Source of the DNA: Atkinsonella hypoxylon
Lineage: Eukaryota > Ascomycota > Sordariomycetes > Hypocreales > Clavicipitaceae
Direction: 5' to 3'
Assembly (NCBI GenBank): GCA_000729835.1
Contig: JFHB01000075.1
Span: 1 to 64,000, forward strand
DNA: 64,000 bases
Position numbers and translations under genes: made by a program. Each line of letters starts with the position of its first letter. The first letter of the stretch is position 1. Shown here piece after piece: positions 1-11,700 of this stretch. The notes under the pieces were generated by a model, which saw nothing but the letters and a program-made list of their open reading frames with translations, searched no databases and was not told the origin of the DNA.

Positions 1-511
1 ACTATTCTACCTAAATCTACACCCACTCTAGCTCCACTCTAGACCAATCTACATATACGCTGGACGGGTGTACAGTAAATCTCAGGTCCAGACCATGTGT
101 GCATTGGTCCAGAGTGGAGCCAGAGCGGGTGTAGATTTAGGCAGAATAGCATATACCTAGCATATGCTCAGCATATACTAAGAACACAGTATTAATTTCT
201 AAGCAAGAGATCTAGAGTCTATAGAGCGCGCATTTTTATAGCACTATAAGCCTAGATATTAGTGCACTATACTACTAGATATTAGTGCACTATACCACTA
301 GATACTAGTTACTATACCACTAGATATTAGTGTATATACCACTAAATATAAAAATGTTAATTCGCACTAATACACTGTGCATTCTGTATATACTAGGCAT
401 ATGCTAGGTATATGCTAAAAGCTTCACTGCCTGCGAAAAATACACCCTTTTTGGCTCCACTCTGGACCAATCCACACATGGTCTGGACCTGAGATTTACT
501 GTACACCCGCC
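1..511. mobile_element. Fold-back / MITE-like element with nested inverted repeats
   Basis: Three sets of inverted repeats are nested here. Arms 65-121 and 453-509 (57 nt) pair with one mismatch. Arms 2-48 and 103-149 (47 nt) pair with four mismatches, all transitions. Arms 148-167 and 397-416 (20 nt) pair perfectly. The loop between them holds AT-rich tandem repeats. No transposase is encoded. This is what a non-autonomous inverted-repeat element looks like; the true left end may lie outside the window. No target-site duplication could be fixed, so the element class is unknown. Confidence 0.6.
252..350. repeat. 22-23 bp tandem repeat, about 4.4 copies
   Basis: Units beginning CTAGATATTAGTG follow one another at 252, 275, 298 and 320, with a partial unit at 342. 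Units one and two differ at one base; later units have lost one base and carry a few substitutions. The array lies in the loop of the fold-back element. Confidence 0.7.
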
Positions 512-814
512 AAAGAGATCCCAGTGCGCCGAGTCGTTATCAATTGACCCCGCCATCGGCAAGGACTATTTGCGCCGCGCTCCACCAAAGTTCTCACCAC
601 GCAAAATCGAAATCGTGCCCGGCCCCTCATTAGCTCCGTAAACTTTCTAGTGTGATCATGTCTTTTATCTTTGAGCATTGTCCTCCCATCTTCGCTTTTC
701 TTCTTTAAGAATCTTCTGTATCAAACCACAGACCATCGTCCCATACAGAACAAGGTGCCCATATACACTTCTCGATTCTTTCATTCTTTCTAAACCTATA
801 TTATATACGTCATA

Positions 815-1863
815 ATGGGCCGTCTTTCTGGTAAAAACGCCATTGTCACTGGCGCCGCTGGGTATGTATTCCTTTTCGTTCTTCGAAGCTCACGCGCGAT
901 ACCCGAAAACATTTTAGCAAATAAGATATTAGAAATAGCTGCTAATAAACATAGCGGTATCGGCCTCGAGACGTCCATTCTGTTTGCCAAAGAGGGTGCC
1001 AATGTTCTTATGGCGGATATCTCAGGGCCTGCGCTGGAGAAGGCCATTGCCAAGGTGAAGCAGCTGGTTTCCTCCGCGGGCAAGATTGAAACAAAGGTAT
1101 GGCTACCTGTTGCAAACGCTGGTGGCGTCCTTTCCCTCTCTTGATATTCAGACTTGGGATAGGCTCGAATTCTTCGCATCTGCGTCTGTGCTAACTAGAT
1201 CAAATATAGAAATGCGATGTTTCGAAGGAATCCGAGGTCAAAGCCCTCGTTGAAGCCGTCGATCCTTGGGGCGGCCTGGACGTCATCTTCAACAACGCTG
1301 GTATCATGCACGCCCAAGACGATGACGCGGTCAATACTCCCGAAGAGATCTGGGATCTCACCCAAAACATCAACGTGAAGGGTGTTTGGTACGGCAGCAA
1401 GCACGCCGTTCTGTCACTACGCCGCCACAAGAAAACCAAGGGCTCCATCATCAACACTGCCTCCGTCGTCGCACTCATGGGTGCTGCTACGCCTCAACTC
1501 GCATACACTGCTTCCAAGGGCGCCGTCCTTGCTCTCACACGCGAGTTGGCCATGGTCCATGCTCGTGAGGGATACAGATTCAACAATTTGTGTCCTGCGC
1601 CGTTGAACACCCCCCTCTTGCAAGATTGGTTGGGGGATGATCAGGCAAAAAGATATAGACGTGAAGTGCATTTCCCGATGGGTCGATTCGGCGAGGCTGT
1701 TGAACAGGCACATGCCGTTGTTTTCTTAGCAAGTGACGAATCCAGTTTTGTAAATGGGCATGATTTTGTTGTGGACGGTGGCATGACCAAGGCTTATGTG
1801 ACTCCCGAGGGCCCTGCACAGGCGGCGCCGGTAAATAATGCCTCCAAGTCGACCTTGGGATAA
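815..1863 (+). CDS. Short-chain dehydrogenase/reductase (SDR), classical type
   Basis: Three exons (815-861, 955-1096, 1210-1863) give a 280-residue NAD(P)-dependent oxidoreductase. The joined exons restore the Rossmann motif TGAAGGIG near residues 12-19, which intron 1 splits. The NNAG motif is at residues 91-94, catalytic Ser at about 148, and YxxxK at Tyr162/Lys166. The C-terminal VDGGMTKAYVTPEGP is typical of the family. Intron 1 has a GCTAATAAC branch point and intron 2 a CTAAC. The size is normal and there is no targeting signal, so it is probably cytosolic. The substrate cannot be told from sequence. It converges with methylisocitrate lyase 275 bp away; no functional link is evident. 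Confidence 0.93.
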
Positions 1864-2138
1864 AGCGACGTTGAAGGATGTTGAGACGACAGACCATGAC
1901 ATAGTTAGTCTTACGTTAACCAACCTGTGGCAGGTTTCGCTCATGACGACGAGATCGGCCGACTGCATTGATGGCAATCCAGGTTATTGTAGAGAACTAA
2001 ACATTTCCCCCATCGCCCAAGCCGGCAAAATAACACAAGATCCGAAATTGATCTCACTCCAGCCCTCACATTTCAGCTGCTCGTCTTAATACTCTCTTCA
2101 GCCACGGCTTTAAGTTTCTGGATTTTTTGGATTTTTTT

Positions 2139-4005
2139 TTAATGGAATTGACCCTCTGTGTTACCTTCGCCCATGCTTCTACTGCTAGAGTTACCACTTT
2201 GTATCGCTCCCAGCATGCCATCCATATAGCTAGCACCACTCCATTTCTGATGTGTCAACACATCACATCTGAGCTCCTTCTCTCGTCGCTGTACGAGCTC
2301 AACATAGGCCTTCATGCCATCCGTCTTGAAGTTTCGCGCCAATTCGCAAGAAATCGTGGCCGTTGAGTGCAATCCTGCCAAAGAAACTAACTGCAAGACA
2401 AATCCCTCTTTGGCAATATCCCAAATGAAGGACTTGAGCGTCTCGGGTGTGAAGCCATGCCCCATCCAGTTGAATGATGGAGATAGGTTGTATACAAGAC
2501 CTTTATTGTGGAACTTCTGGCGTACTGTGCGGCCCAGCTTAGCAGCAACTTCGACATTCGGGTCGCCCGTCTCGACCCAAAGGAGGTCAGCGTAAGGAGC
2601 AAAGGCCAAGGCTCGCTTGGTGGCGGCCTTCATGCCTGCTCGAAAGTGGTAGTATCCTTCGCGAGTGCGGGGAACATCCCAATTGAAATAGACAGGAGTC
2701 TTGGAGTAGTGTGCAGCCAGTGTGCGGCGGCGGGTGATGCCCATATTGGGATCCTTGCCCGTGGCATTCAAGTACTCGGAGATCTTGTCCTGGCTGACGC
2801 CCTCCTTCTCCATGTGGGCAACGGCGGCATCATCAAAAGTGACGAGCTTCGTCTCTTTGACCCATTTTGCTTCAAAGGCATCAATCTGAGGACCAGTAGC
2901 CCCCTTCGACTCCATGGCCTGGATAGTCTCGGCAAGCGGCTCGATCGACGGATCGGCAACACCAAGTATGAATTCATGGTCACGAACATCAATAGCTGAG
3001 GAAAGTAACCTGCCAGACTCAGAGTCTGTTCGGGCAATGACCAAGTTTTCGCATTCCATGACGTCCCATTGAAATCGTGCCGCAGTGAGTCGATTAATAT
3101 GCTCCCCTGTGGGGACAAGGACCTTGCCTGCAAGATGGCCACACTTCTTGCCGCCATGCAACTGATCCTCAAAGTGGACAGCAGCGGCACCATTCTCGGC
3201 AAACAGCTTAGCTAGTTTCACGACTGCAGACAATCCACCATGACCAGTGTCACCATCAGCAATGATAGGCCGAAGATAGTCGATGTAAGGCGTCTTGGCG
3301 CGCTCTTCGGCAGTCATTTTGCGACGATCATTCCATTGTTTTCGGTCATGCATGTTTTGGGCCTTGGCCAACCGCTGGACCTGATTAGGTACAGTGTTAT
3401 AGGGGTAGTCTCCAAAATCAGGGGAGACTTCGTTGGTCGTGGTCAACAGAGATGAGCACGCCCAGCCAGAAATATACAAGACCTCCTGGTGAGGAGCTTG
3501 TTGGGTCATCTGAATAGGATCAACAGCGCCCACTGGTAGAGTGTCAGTATGAGGATGAAATGATGTCACAGTCAAATTCTAATCAGTTCTCACTTGTATG
3601 AATGGGTTCGCCTTTGGATTGGCGCTCTTGGAGGAGGTTAAAGAGCTTGGAGGCCATCACGGAGCTAGGATAAGAAATCCTTTGCGTGCCTCGCTTGGTG
3701 ACAACATCGGCCGCGCTATAAGGTCGCTTGATGCCTGCGTAACGGGGGGAAGACCACCAAGCCTCGACTTCACTGATTTGAGATGCATACAGAGCGTCTT
3801 CAGCCTCGCCAGCCTTCTGCGACTCTGGCAAAAGCTGGAATGAATCAGCTGCCGGAATGGCATGAGAGTATGGATTGTTCGCAAGAGCCGCCATGTTTTT
3901 CGTGGTAGATATAGCACGAATAAAAGTCGATCGAGAACGGGTCGTTCGAAGAAGCGTCGTGGACAACGCGCGGCTGTATGTTCTGGTAGCTGTTATGCGC
4001 GTCAT
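2139..4005 (-). CDS. mclA: 2-methylisocitrate lyase, mitochondrial
   Basis: Two exons on the minus strand (4005-3594 and 3532-2139, intron 3533-3593) encode 601 residues. The enzyme cleaves 2-methylisocitrate to pyruvate and succinate, the last step of the methylcitrate cycle that disposes of propionyl-CoA. The isocitrate lyase superfamily signature KKCGHL is present, with catalytic Cys near residue 268. The first 35 or so residues are rich in Arg, Ser and Thr and lack acids, as expected of a mitochondrial presequence. The C-terminus ends EGQFH and has no peroxisomal SKL-like signal, which favours methylisocitrate lyase over glyoxysomal isocitrate lyase. The intron splits the Met codon of IHTMGAVDP. 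The gene is divergent from methylcitrate synthase, its pathway partner. Confidence 0.92.
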
Positions 4006-4929
4006 CGTGATGAGATTGGGTCTGGTTGCAGCCAGCTATAGACCCACGGCCAGAGAATAAAGTCGCACCTTTTGATAGGGACAAAAGGGACGGGATGTAG
4101 GAATGAGCAATGGATAGTAGGTTTGTCAGAGAGCTTAGAGCAGCTCGGAGCGCGGGCGAAGCCGAGTTGGTGCAGATGCAAAGCCGAGCCGAGCCCAGAG
4201 CGGCTATTATGCATGAGAGGAATAAGCTGGTTGCTGTGCTGTACTCTGTTACATGGATTGTCCAAATTCGGGCCAAACAGTACCTGATGGTATTATCATA
4301 CCGACTCTCAGTATCAGTTTGGAGAACAGGCTTTCACTGTATGCCCGGACGGCCGGCGCAAAGGACCCATAAAGAAAAATGTAGCTGGTGACCAGACGTC
4401 ACCGTTCGTTACGGTTGCCAAAAAATAAAAGTGGGGATGTGACCCGAGTAAAAGGCGGGCAGCTTGTTTATCCGGGGCATTCGCTGCAGATTGGCCAATC
4501 AGCTCCTGTGGATGAACCGTAGAACCGGGCTCCCGCGGCTTTCCTCGGCTGTTAGGAAATCCCACCTGTCACAAGGTTTGTCCACGGTTGTTTCCATGGG
4601 TATTCGGAGTACTACGTAAAAAAGCATGCGGCATAGCATATGCGGGCACTGTTGTAGGTGTCTCGGCATAACTTTTCGTGCAGTTGACTACTCACCCACT
4701 TGTACCGTCAGCTTCTTTTTTTCCCTCGGTCCTCCTCAGACAAGTCTTAATCCTTGCGTCTGCAGCGCAATTCTTCCAAGGTTTTCTGAATCGTGAGTTC
4801 AAAAACTAGTTTCCGATCTAGGGACGACGAACATGCCAATTGGCATTACGCATCTTTAGATCTCCGCACCATTAAGATTCTGCTTGACTCGTCGCCAGAT
4901 AGCCGATCTAGACGCCACCAACAACAACG
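4006..4929. promoter_or_regulatory. Shared divergent promoter region of the mclA/mcsA pair
   Basis: This 924 bp stretch separates the start codons of 2-methylisocitrate lyase (minus) and 2-methylcitrate synthase (plus) and must carry both promoters. It has no convincing ORF. A GGAGTAC word occurs near 4605 and pyrimidine tracts near 4713-4735. A TATA box was not identified with confidence. Co-regulation by propionate is known for these genes in Aspergillus; it is inferred here. Confidence 0.6.
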
Positions 4930-6498
4930 ATGGCTCTTAATTTAAGGAATTCCCACCGGGCCATGGGCTGCCTCAGGGTAAGATCAAACAAAAAAAAACC
5001 CCAAAAAATCTTGCGTCTGTTGAGCTTAAATGACAAACACAATAATTAACATGACTAGCCCCTCGCCCGAACTACCCTACTTGGCACCCGTGGCTATTCC
5101 ACCGCCGAGCCGGATTTGAAGGCTACTCTCAAGGATGTCATCCCTGCGAAGCGTGAGTTGCTCAAGAAGGTCAAGGCACACAGGGGATAAGACCATGGTG
5201 AGGTCAAGGTTGAAACACCCTTGGCGGCATGCGTGGTCTTAAGGCCATGGTTTGGGAGGGCTCTGTTCTCGACGCCAATGAGGGCATTCGCTTTCACGGC
5301 AAGACCATCAAGGACTGCCAAAAGGTCCTGCCCAAGGGCAAGACGGGCACTGAGATGCTTCCAGAGGCTATGTTCTGGCTTCTGCTGACCGGCCAGGTTC
5401 CTTCCACGAACCAGGTTCGCACTTTCTCACGCGAGCTCGCTGAGAAGGCTCAGATCCCCCAGTTCGTTTCCAAGATGCTGGACAATTTTCCCAAAGATCT
5501 GCATCCCATGACTCAGTTTGCTATTGCAGTCTCAGCCCTTAACTACGAGTCCAAGTTTGCCAAGGCTTATGAGAAAGGTCTCAATAAGGCCGACTACTGG
5601 GAGCCTACCTTTGACGATTGTGTCTCTCTCTTAGCTAAGCTACCTACTATTGCGGCCAAAATTTACCAGAACGCTTACAGGGGCGGTGGTGCCCTGCCTG
5701 CTGAAGTGGATCTCGAACAGGATTGGTCATACAACTTTGCTGCCATGCTTGGCAAAGGTGGCAAGGAGAACGAAAACTTCCAGGATTTGCTGCGTCTCTA
5801 CCTTGCTTTACACGGTGACCACGAGGGTGGAAATGTTTCTGCCCATGCTACTCACCTAGTTGGCAGCGCTCTCAGCGATCCTTTCCTTTCGTACAGCGCT
5901 GGCCTGCAGGGTCTGGCTGGTCCCCTTCATGGGTAAGTCTTCCATTCGTGCCTGCATCATAATATCATTCTTTATGGAAACTGAATTATAATTTTTCTCC
6001 AGTCTCGCCGCCCAGGAAGTTCTTCGCTGGATCCTTCAGATGAAAGAAGCCATCCCTGAGGGACACACCGAGCAGGATATCCACGACTATCTATGGTCAA
6101 CCCTCAACTCCGGCCGTGTGATTCCTGGTTACGGTCACGCTGTCCTCCGCAAGCCAGATCCCCGTTTCGAGGCTCTGATGGACTACGCTGCTGCCCGTCC
6201 TGAAATTGCAAAGGATCCCGTCTTCCAATTGGTCGAGAAGAACAGCCGCATTGCCCCCGAGGTCCTGAAGAAGCATGGCAAGACCAAGAATCCTTATCCC
6301 AATGTTGATAGTAGCTCTGGCGTTCTCTTTCACCACTACGGTTTCCATGAGACATTGTACTACACAGCCACCTTCGGTGTGTCCCGTGGCCTCGGTCCTC
6401 TTGCTCAGCTGATTTGGGACCGTGCTTTGGGTCTTCCTATTGAGCGTCCTAAAAGCATCAACTTGGAGGGTCTTCTCAAGCAGGTCGAAGGCCAGTAA
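4930..6498 (+). CDS. mcsA: 2-methylcitrate synthase, mitochondrial; frame broken by an indel cluster
   Basis: Exon 1 is 4930-4977, exon 2 runs 5059-5932 and exon 3 is 6003-6498. The product joins propionyl-CoA (or acetyl-CoA) and oxaloacetate. It resembles fungal methylcitrate synthases more than the citA-type citrate synthase: FHGKTIKDCQKVLPKG, ALPAEVDLEQDWSYNFAAM and IERPKSINLEGL. The signature GYGHAVLRKPDPR is present. The N-terminus up to TRGYSTAEPD looks like a presequence with cleavage site. Oddity: three single-base indels (extra A at about 5182, one base missing at about 5198 and at about 5221) move the frame 1-2-1-3, and a TAA follows at 5188. Outside this patch the protein is full length and conserved, so a sequencing or assembly error is as likely as real damage. 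Confidence 0.85.
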
Positions 6499-7481
6499 AA
6501 TTTGAAAAGCGACCGATTTCCTTAATATGACACGATGCGTTCTTTGCTTTCGTTGTTTGGGTGGAAAATGAGTTTTTGGAGCCAAAGATTTCACTTATTT
6601 CTTTATGTATATAAGTACTTATATATTTGGCGACATCGAAAAAATAAATCCGCTACCCGAATTGGCACTTTCCGGTATGATTCTAGACTCTTCTATAGTG
6701 CAAAGCTATTAGATGTGCGGGTTAGGAACATAGTTTGTCCCTATTAGAGTGCTCACGACGAAGAATGCTCAGCTTCCTTAACAGACAAAAGCAGTTCATG
6801 TGATCCAAAACTGTATCCTCTAATGTCGCTTTCTCGGCTTAACTATCTTCCAAGTCTCTCGCAAGCGATTGATTTCTGTCTTACCCCAGTAAAGTTTCAT
6901 TTCGGACAAGATTTACAAATTTTAACAAACTTGTACCCCCACACCATAATTAGAAAGGTACATTCAAGGTACAGCGGCGTACTGTTCCTGGGCTGAATTT
7001 TTCACGGGTGAATAAAGCCATCAAGCAGAGTTCTATAGCAAAATACGTCAAATATACCTGCAAACGTTCTTTGCAAAGACGCATATCTCTAGGAAGTACC
7101 CCATAGCGCTGTAGTGAAGAGAAGAGCTGGAGGAGCAAGCCCTGCGCAAAACGACTACCTTTCCCCAAAGTGATGTATTTTTGGCGGTATAGAAGCTACA
7201 AAAAGCTACTGTTGCACGGTATATAGGGGGGTCTAACCGAACATTCAGCGTGGCGTGCACCTTGTGCACTTTATGTAATTTTTTTTAGTATTGACGTAAC
7301 GATGCAGTCCGATCCTTCCGGCCCTGACCACCTTTGGGAAAAGAATAGTTACGTATTGTTCAATTCGCTGAGTCTTGAGTAATTGACGGCTAAATCACAC
7401 ACATACTCAGACCGGGCCAGAGCGAGCCCAATCCATAACAATTAATTACAATTATAGTATACGCAAATTGCCATTATAATG
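6499..7481. other. Intergenic, no gene seen
   Basis: The 3' flank of methylcitrate synthase followed by AT-rich sequence. Open frames are short and lack recognisable motifs or codon bias. Confidence 0.5.
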
Positions 7482-7980
7482 TGTGACACTTATGCACTTC
7501 TTCTAGCGTTATGTCACGAGCAGCGCAAGCTACAGCAACGCGCGAGGTTCGTGTATAGGTCGTGAGACCTACAGTGGGTGTACGAAAGGGCTATGGAGGC
7601 ATAGCGCTCTAATTGTAGGGGCGCTGCGCACAACCTGCGAGTATAAAAGGAGGAAGAGGCCGCAAGGAAGAAAAGGAAGAGCAGAGATTGAAACTTTTAA
7701 GCACTAGCACCGACCTAGCACCAATATACTAGTGACCTCGTTGCCCTTCAACCTTCATTCCGTCCTACATGACGTACAAGCTTTGACACGTTGAGTACTC
7801 CGTACATGCAGTGTGTAATGATTAAGAAATCTTCTACTTACTACCGCACTACTATAATCCGCCTTGCATGTGCGACCGGACTAACGTCCGACCGGACCGC
7901 ATCCGACCGAGCCGCCAGATTCAAGGAATCAACCTTAATCCTAAGATACCTGGGCCATTAAGTGGGTCAAGTTCGTTACA
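7482..7980 (+). mobile_element. LTR-like retrotransposon remnant (possible solo LTR)
   Basis: The segment starts TGTGAC and ends GTTACA, which form imperfect 6-bp inverted termini of TG...CA type. A strong TATA box (TATAAAA, 7642-7648) lies near the middle, followed by a purine-rich run and GCAGAGATTGAAAC, as in an LTR promoter and R region. The 499 bp length fits fungal LTRs. A related piece lies at 58703-58740. No second LTR, gag or pol was found and the flanks do not show a clear target-site duplication, so the boundaries are provisional. Confidence 0.4.
7642..7648 (+). promoter_or_regulatory. TATA box inside the LTR-like element
   Basis: GAGTATAAAAGGAGG is a consensus TATA box about 35 bp upstream of the GCAGAGATTGAAAC segment, a position that fits an LTR transcription start. 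Confidence 0.45.
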
Positions 7981-8609
7981 GAATTGATTTATAACTGGTT
8001 AATCTTGAGCTAACTTCATTAAAGCAAATTAAATGAGTTTTATCGCAAAAAGCAGGTTATCTTCAGACTGAACCTAAATTATAATTTTTAAACCCTTGCA
8101 AGGGTTACAGAGACACGAGCGCGGCATGTTATCAAAGTGTAAGGTGCTACGTGCGCGAGCGCGGGAGTCTACGTACACGTCACACAGTCGTAAGTAGTTG
8201 TAAGGAGCAATACTTAGATGCGCAAGTAACGTTAAGCATACTAATATAAGTACATATACTCTGATTAGGGACTATAGCAATTCGATACACATAATAACAT
8301 AACTAACTAAAGACTGGTAGAAAAACGTTACTTGAGCCGATCAGAAGCCATTCAATGTTCACTAGACTAATACTCCACGCCTAGCGCTAAACCTAATTAG
8401 GTGTCTCATGGGTTCCTCGTCGTCTTACATGTTTCCTGTTCGTCTTGCCAGAGCTTGGTCAACCTTAACCTCGTCATTTCATGCTCAAATTCCAGTGAAG
8501 GGAAGTGAGTAGTGTTAGGAAGGTTTGTGGTGAGGACTAGTTTTGATTAGCTTTTCGAAAACATGAATTAAGTCGTTCTGTAGCGACAGTCCTGGTTTCA
8601 TGTTCTAGC

Positions 8610-8780
8610 TTACCAATACAAGGGATTATATATCCAATATACCCCGTTACATACAAAAAGCTCCTTATTTACACATTTCTTTGACCCTGTTTCGGTTCGA
8701 ATACAACGCGTCCACGGTGGACCGTGAGCAGCGTCTATAGCACCGCAGAGAATGCCGATAATGAGGATATAGAGCTTCAT
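8610..8780 (-). CDS. Possible small secreted cysteine-containing protein (56 aa)
   Basis: A 56-codon minus-strand ORF starts at an ATG preceded by GCGCC and ends at TAA (8612-8610). The first 18-20 residues, MKLYILIIGILCGAIDAAHG, form a good signal peptide with Lys at position 2 and a small-residue cleavage region. The mature part of about 36 residues has three Cys (26, 36, 44), four Trp counting the last residue, and many Tyr. An odd Cys number could mean a missing second exon or an unpaired residue. It lies alone in an AT-rich gene-poor stretch, a setting where fungal small secreted proteins are often found. No family was recognised and chance cannot be excluded at this length. Confidence 0.35.
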   Translation of the reverse strand: MKLYILIIGILCGAIDAAHGPPWTRCIRTETGSKKCVNKELFVCNGVYWIYNPLYW

Positions 8781-11700
8781 GGCGCAGGTTTAGATTTTTT
8801 CGAATATGTTTTATGACAAAATTGGTTCGTAGAACTTGCTACAAAACCTCCAAGTTGGGGGTGAAAGAGCTGTTATATATTCGTTCGGTCTGCTAAGGCA
8901 CGGCTTCTCTGGAATCTTTAGTTTTGCTTTTACGGTACGTCCGAAACTTAATAACTATTTTGAGATCTCTAAGATTATCCATTCATTAGCCAGCATTTCC
9001 ATGAACCTTATTTATCAAACTGTATATATCGCGGCACATTAGTACATATTAACATACAGCTATAGAGAGCAAAACAGTGGACCGATCCATTTGAACCTAG
9101 GATTACAAAGCCTTATATATGTTAACAACAAGTTAGTATGAAAAGAGCATATCTTATATTTCAAGGCTTTTTGATAACTCTATACACAGTACTGCGCCTT
9201 ATCGCTTGATTCTAAAGGGCAATTGTAAGAAATACCTCTGCGTGAAAAATAAGTGGATACATACCTAGTCCTCAAAATTCCGTTGCTGCGGGTTTGCGTA
9301 CTCACCCACAATACCCAGGTCGTAGTTTACACAAGCTTCTCCCACTAGGTAGTTGTGCACAATCTATAATAAATAATATTGCACCTAGGTTAATCATAAA
9401 TGCCTTTAAACTAAATAATTAAGTAGTCTAGCTTGTTCCTTCTTAAACTTATTTTACTTTCATTGCTTTCCAGACCTATAAGTCCTTAATCTCTGGGTTT
9501 ATGAGGTACTAGGTCTAGAAGCGGGAGAGATATTATTCTAGGATATCTAATAGCACTATAAGTACTTCAACCCGATGTATCAATACTATCGAATACAACA
9601 CTACAGGATCTGATACGCGTATTGTCAAATGATGCATATATCGAGGCACATATAATGTCGGGTCACATGATCCTTGCGGAGTCACATGACCCGCGTTGCC
9701 CCTCATCATGTATTAGTCCCAGAGCTCTTCCCCTCTTACTTTTTCTCTTCTTCATCTTACTTCTGACCTCTATGTTGTGATTACTGTAGTTACACAGAGA
9801 GATACATTGAGATCGTCGCTTTGATCTGCTTTTAGTCGTTTTCCATCGAATTCATCGCTGTGCATGTCCCATGACATATAATGCAGTAACTATACTACGT
9901 ATTCACAGTATAGTGAGCCTTATGGTCCCCAAGGAGATATACTATACCCCGTATTTCTCAATATAGGATCCGCGACCGGGTACTCTGCGACCACGGACCT
10001 TCTACTATCGCTGTTTTCTTTAATTATATATATATTTAACAGGCTAACTAATTATTCTGGGTCCATTAACTAAGAATTTAGCCTAATGAGTAGTGCAGGC
10101 AGGAGCTACGGAATATATAATAGATCCCTTACAAGCTTCCACAAAATGTAAATTTAACATATAGCTATTACACTTACCAGACATTCCCACACAGCTTACG
10201 TATGGACGCGTGGGATGTGGGATGTAGCTACATTATAATTGCGGCTCCGGAAGAAAGCGGAAAAATACACCGTTTTTCTTTTTTTTACAGCGCCGATCAG
10301 GGATACTGTGTTGCATAAGGTATGAGCCTAGTTGGTATACGCAAACTGAAGACAAGAACTGCACTCGGTCACGAGTGCATCCTATGACGAGGCATGCCAA
10401 ATTGGCAAGCAAATCATAGATTTTCCAGCCATTGGTGGTCTTGTCAGTTGGGCTGATTATCGTCAACGTGCCATCATCTTTGAAATGCTAGTATTACGCT
10501 CGCATTTTCCCTCTGACAAGACCCCATTCTGGCTCCTAGCAGAGACGCCACGGGGTTCAATTTCAGCCGTGCTCAATCGACAATGTGGGTCACTATGGCT
10601 CAATTATTAACGCCGTCGCCCGCTTGTGACAGAGTTTTTAGGTCCCAAGGGTGGTGGAGCGGCCAATGGGATTAATGTAACGTAGGTTATACATGGCGTG
10701 GTGGCCAAATCGAAACAGTAGCGTGACCTACCTGTACCTGAATGCGGGGACTGGCGTGACTTGGGTAAGGAGAGACCACACTAACCGGGGGCGGTGACAG
10801 GCAAGTGCGGCTGGGGATGTAACCACCAACAGTGACCATATCACGCAACCACAACACTGCAGCCCGTTGCTGATGATCAATGCTGCTGGGAATGGACTAT
10901 CGAGCGTTAACTTTGTGCTTGTCATTCATTATTCGCATAGGTATATATTTTTATAAATCCCTCGCCACAGCAGGAGCCATGTAACCCTGGTGTATCTGGC
11001 CACCCTCGCGGACGTCAATTTAATCCGGCCCTCGGCACCAGTAATGGAGTGGACCACGGTCAACCAGAGCTTGTAGCCAATCAGGAAGGTTCCCTGCACA
11101 GCCAAACCTGATGCCGTTACAACAGCCACATTATCGCTAGTAGCCTCTTTCTTTCTTTCTTTTTTTTTTTTTCTCTTTTTTTTTCTTGCGTCAAATTATC
11201 CACGATAGCAAATTATTTCATACGAACAACAAGCCTTCAATGCGCTGCAACAGCTCCACTCCGAACATGGCGAAATCGTTAGCTTAACGGCCACAATTGA
11301 AGGCATTGAATAGGCCAGGTCCTAACATTCTCGATACAGTGCCGCAAGAGCGACCGATTGAGACAGCGTTCGGGCTTTAAAATGCCTCAATCAACAGCCT
11401 TAACGCCTTATGTAACGCAAGCCCTGTCAAGTGCAAGCAACGCGTATAGAGGCCGAAAGAAGCCACGCAACACTCTTTAAACATTAATATGAGGATTAGC
11501 ATGTTTGTTACATTATTCGAGATCTTGCACCTCCAAGATCACATAAGGAGCCTCAACTATCCAACTGCACATCGTGGCTTCCTTCTACTGCCTTTGCTTA
11601 CATACAATTCAGACCCTAGACTAAGTAAAGTTGGCCCGGTTCATAGCTCTAATCCCCTTCTAAGTCCAGTATCACTAACAGCCTTCGTTCCTGGACGTCG

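Noticed and set aside
8690..8705. GGTTCGAATAC resembles a tRNA B box.
   Set aside because: No A box or cloverleaf could be built around it, and it lies inside the small secreted ORF.
10233..11129. Readable fragments such as YLYLNAGTGVTWV between 10680 and 10930 and a frame on the minus strand.
   Set aside because: No second block of any family was found and stops interrupt all frames; not enough to call a relic.
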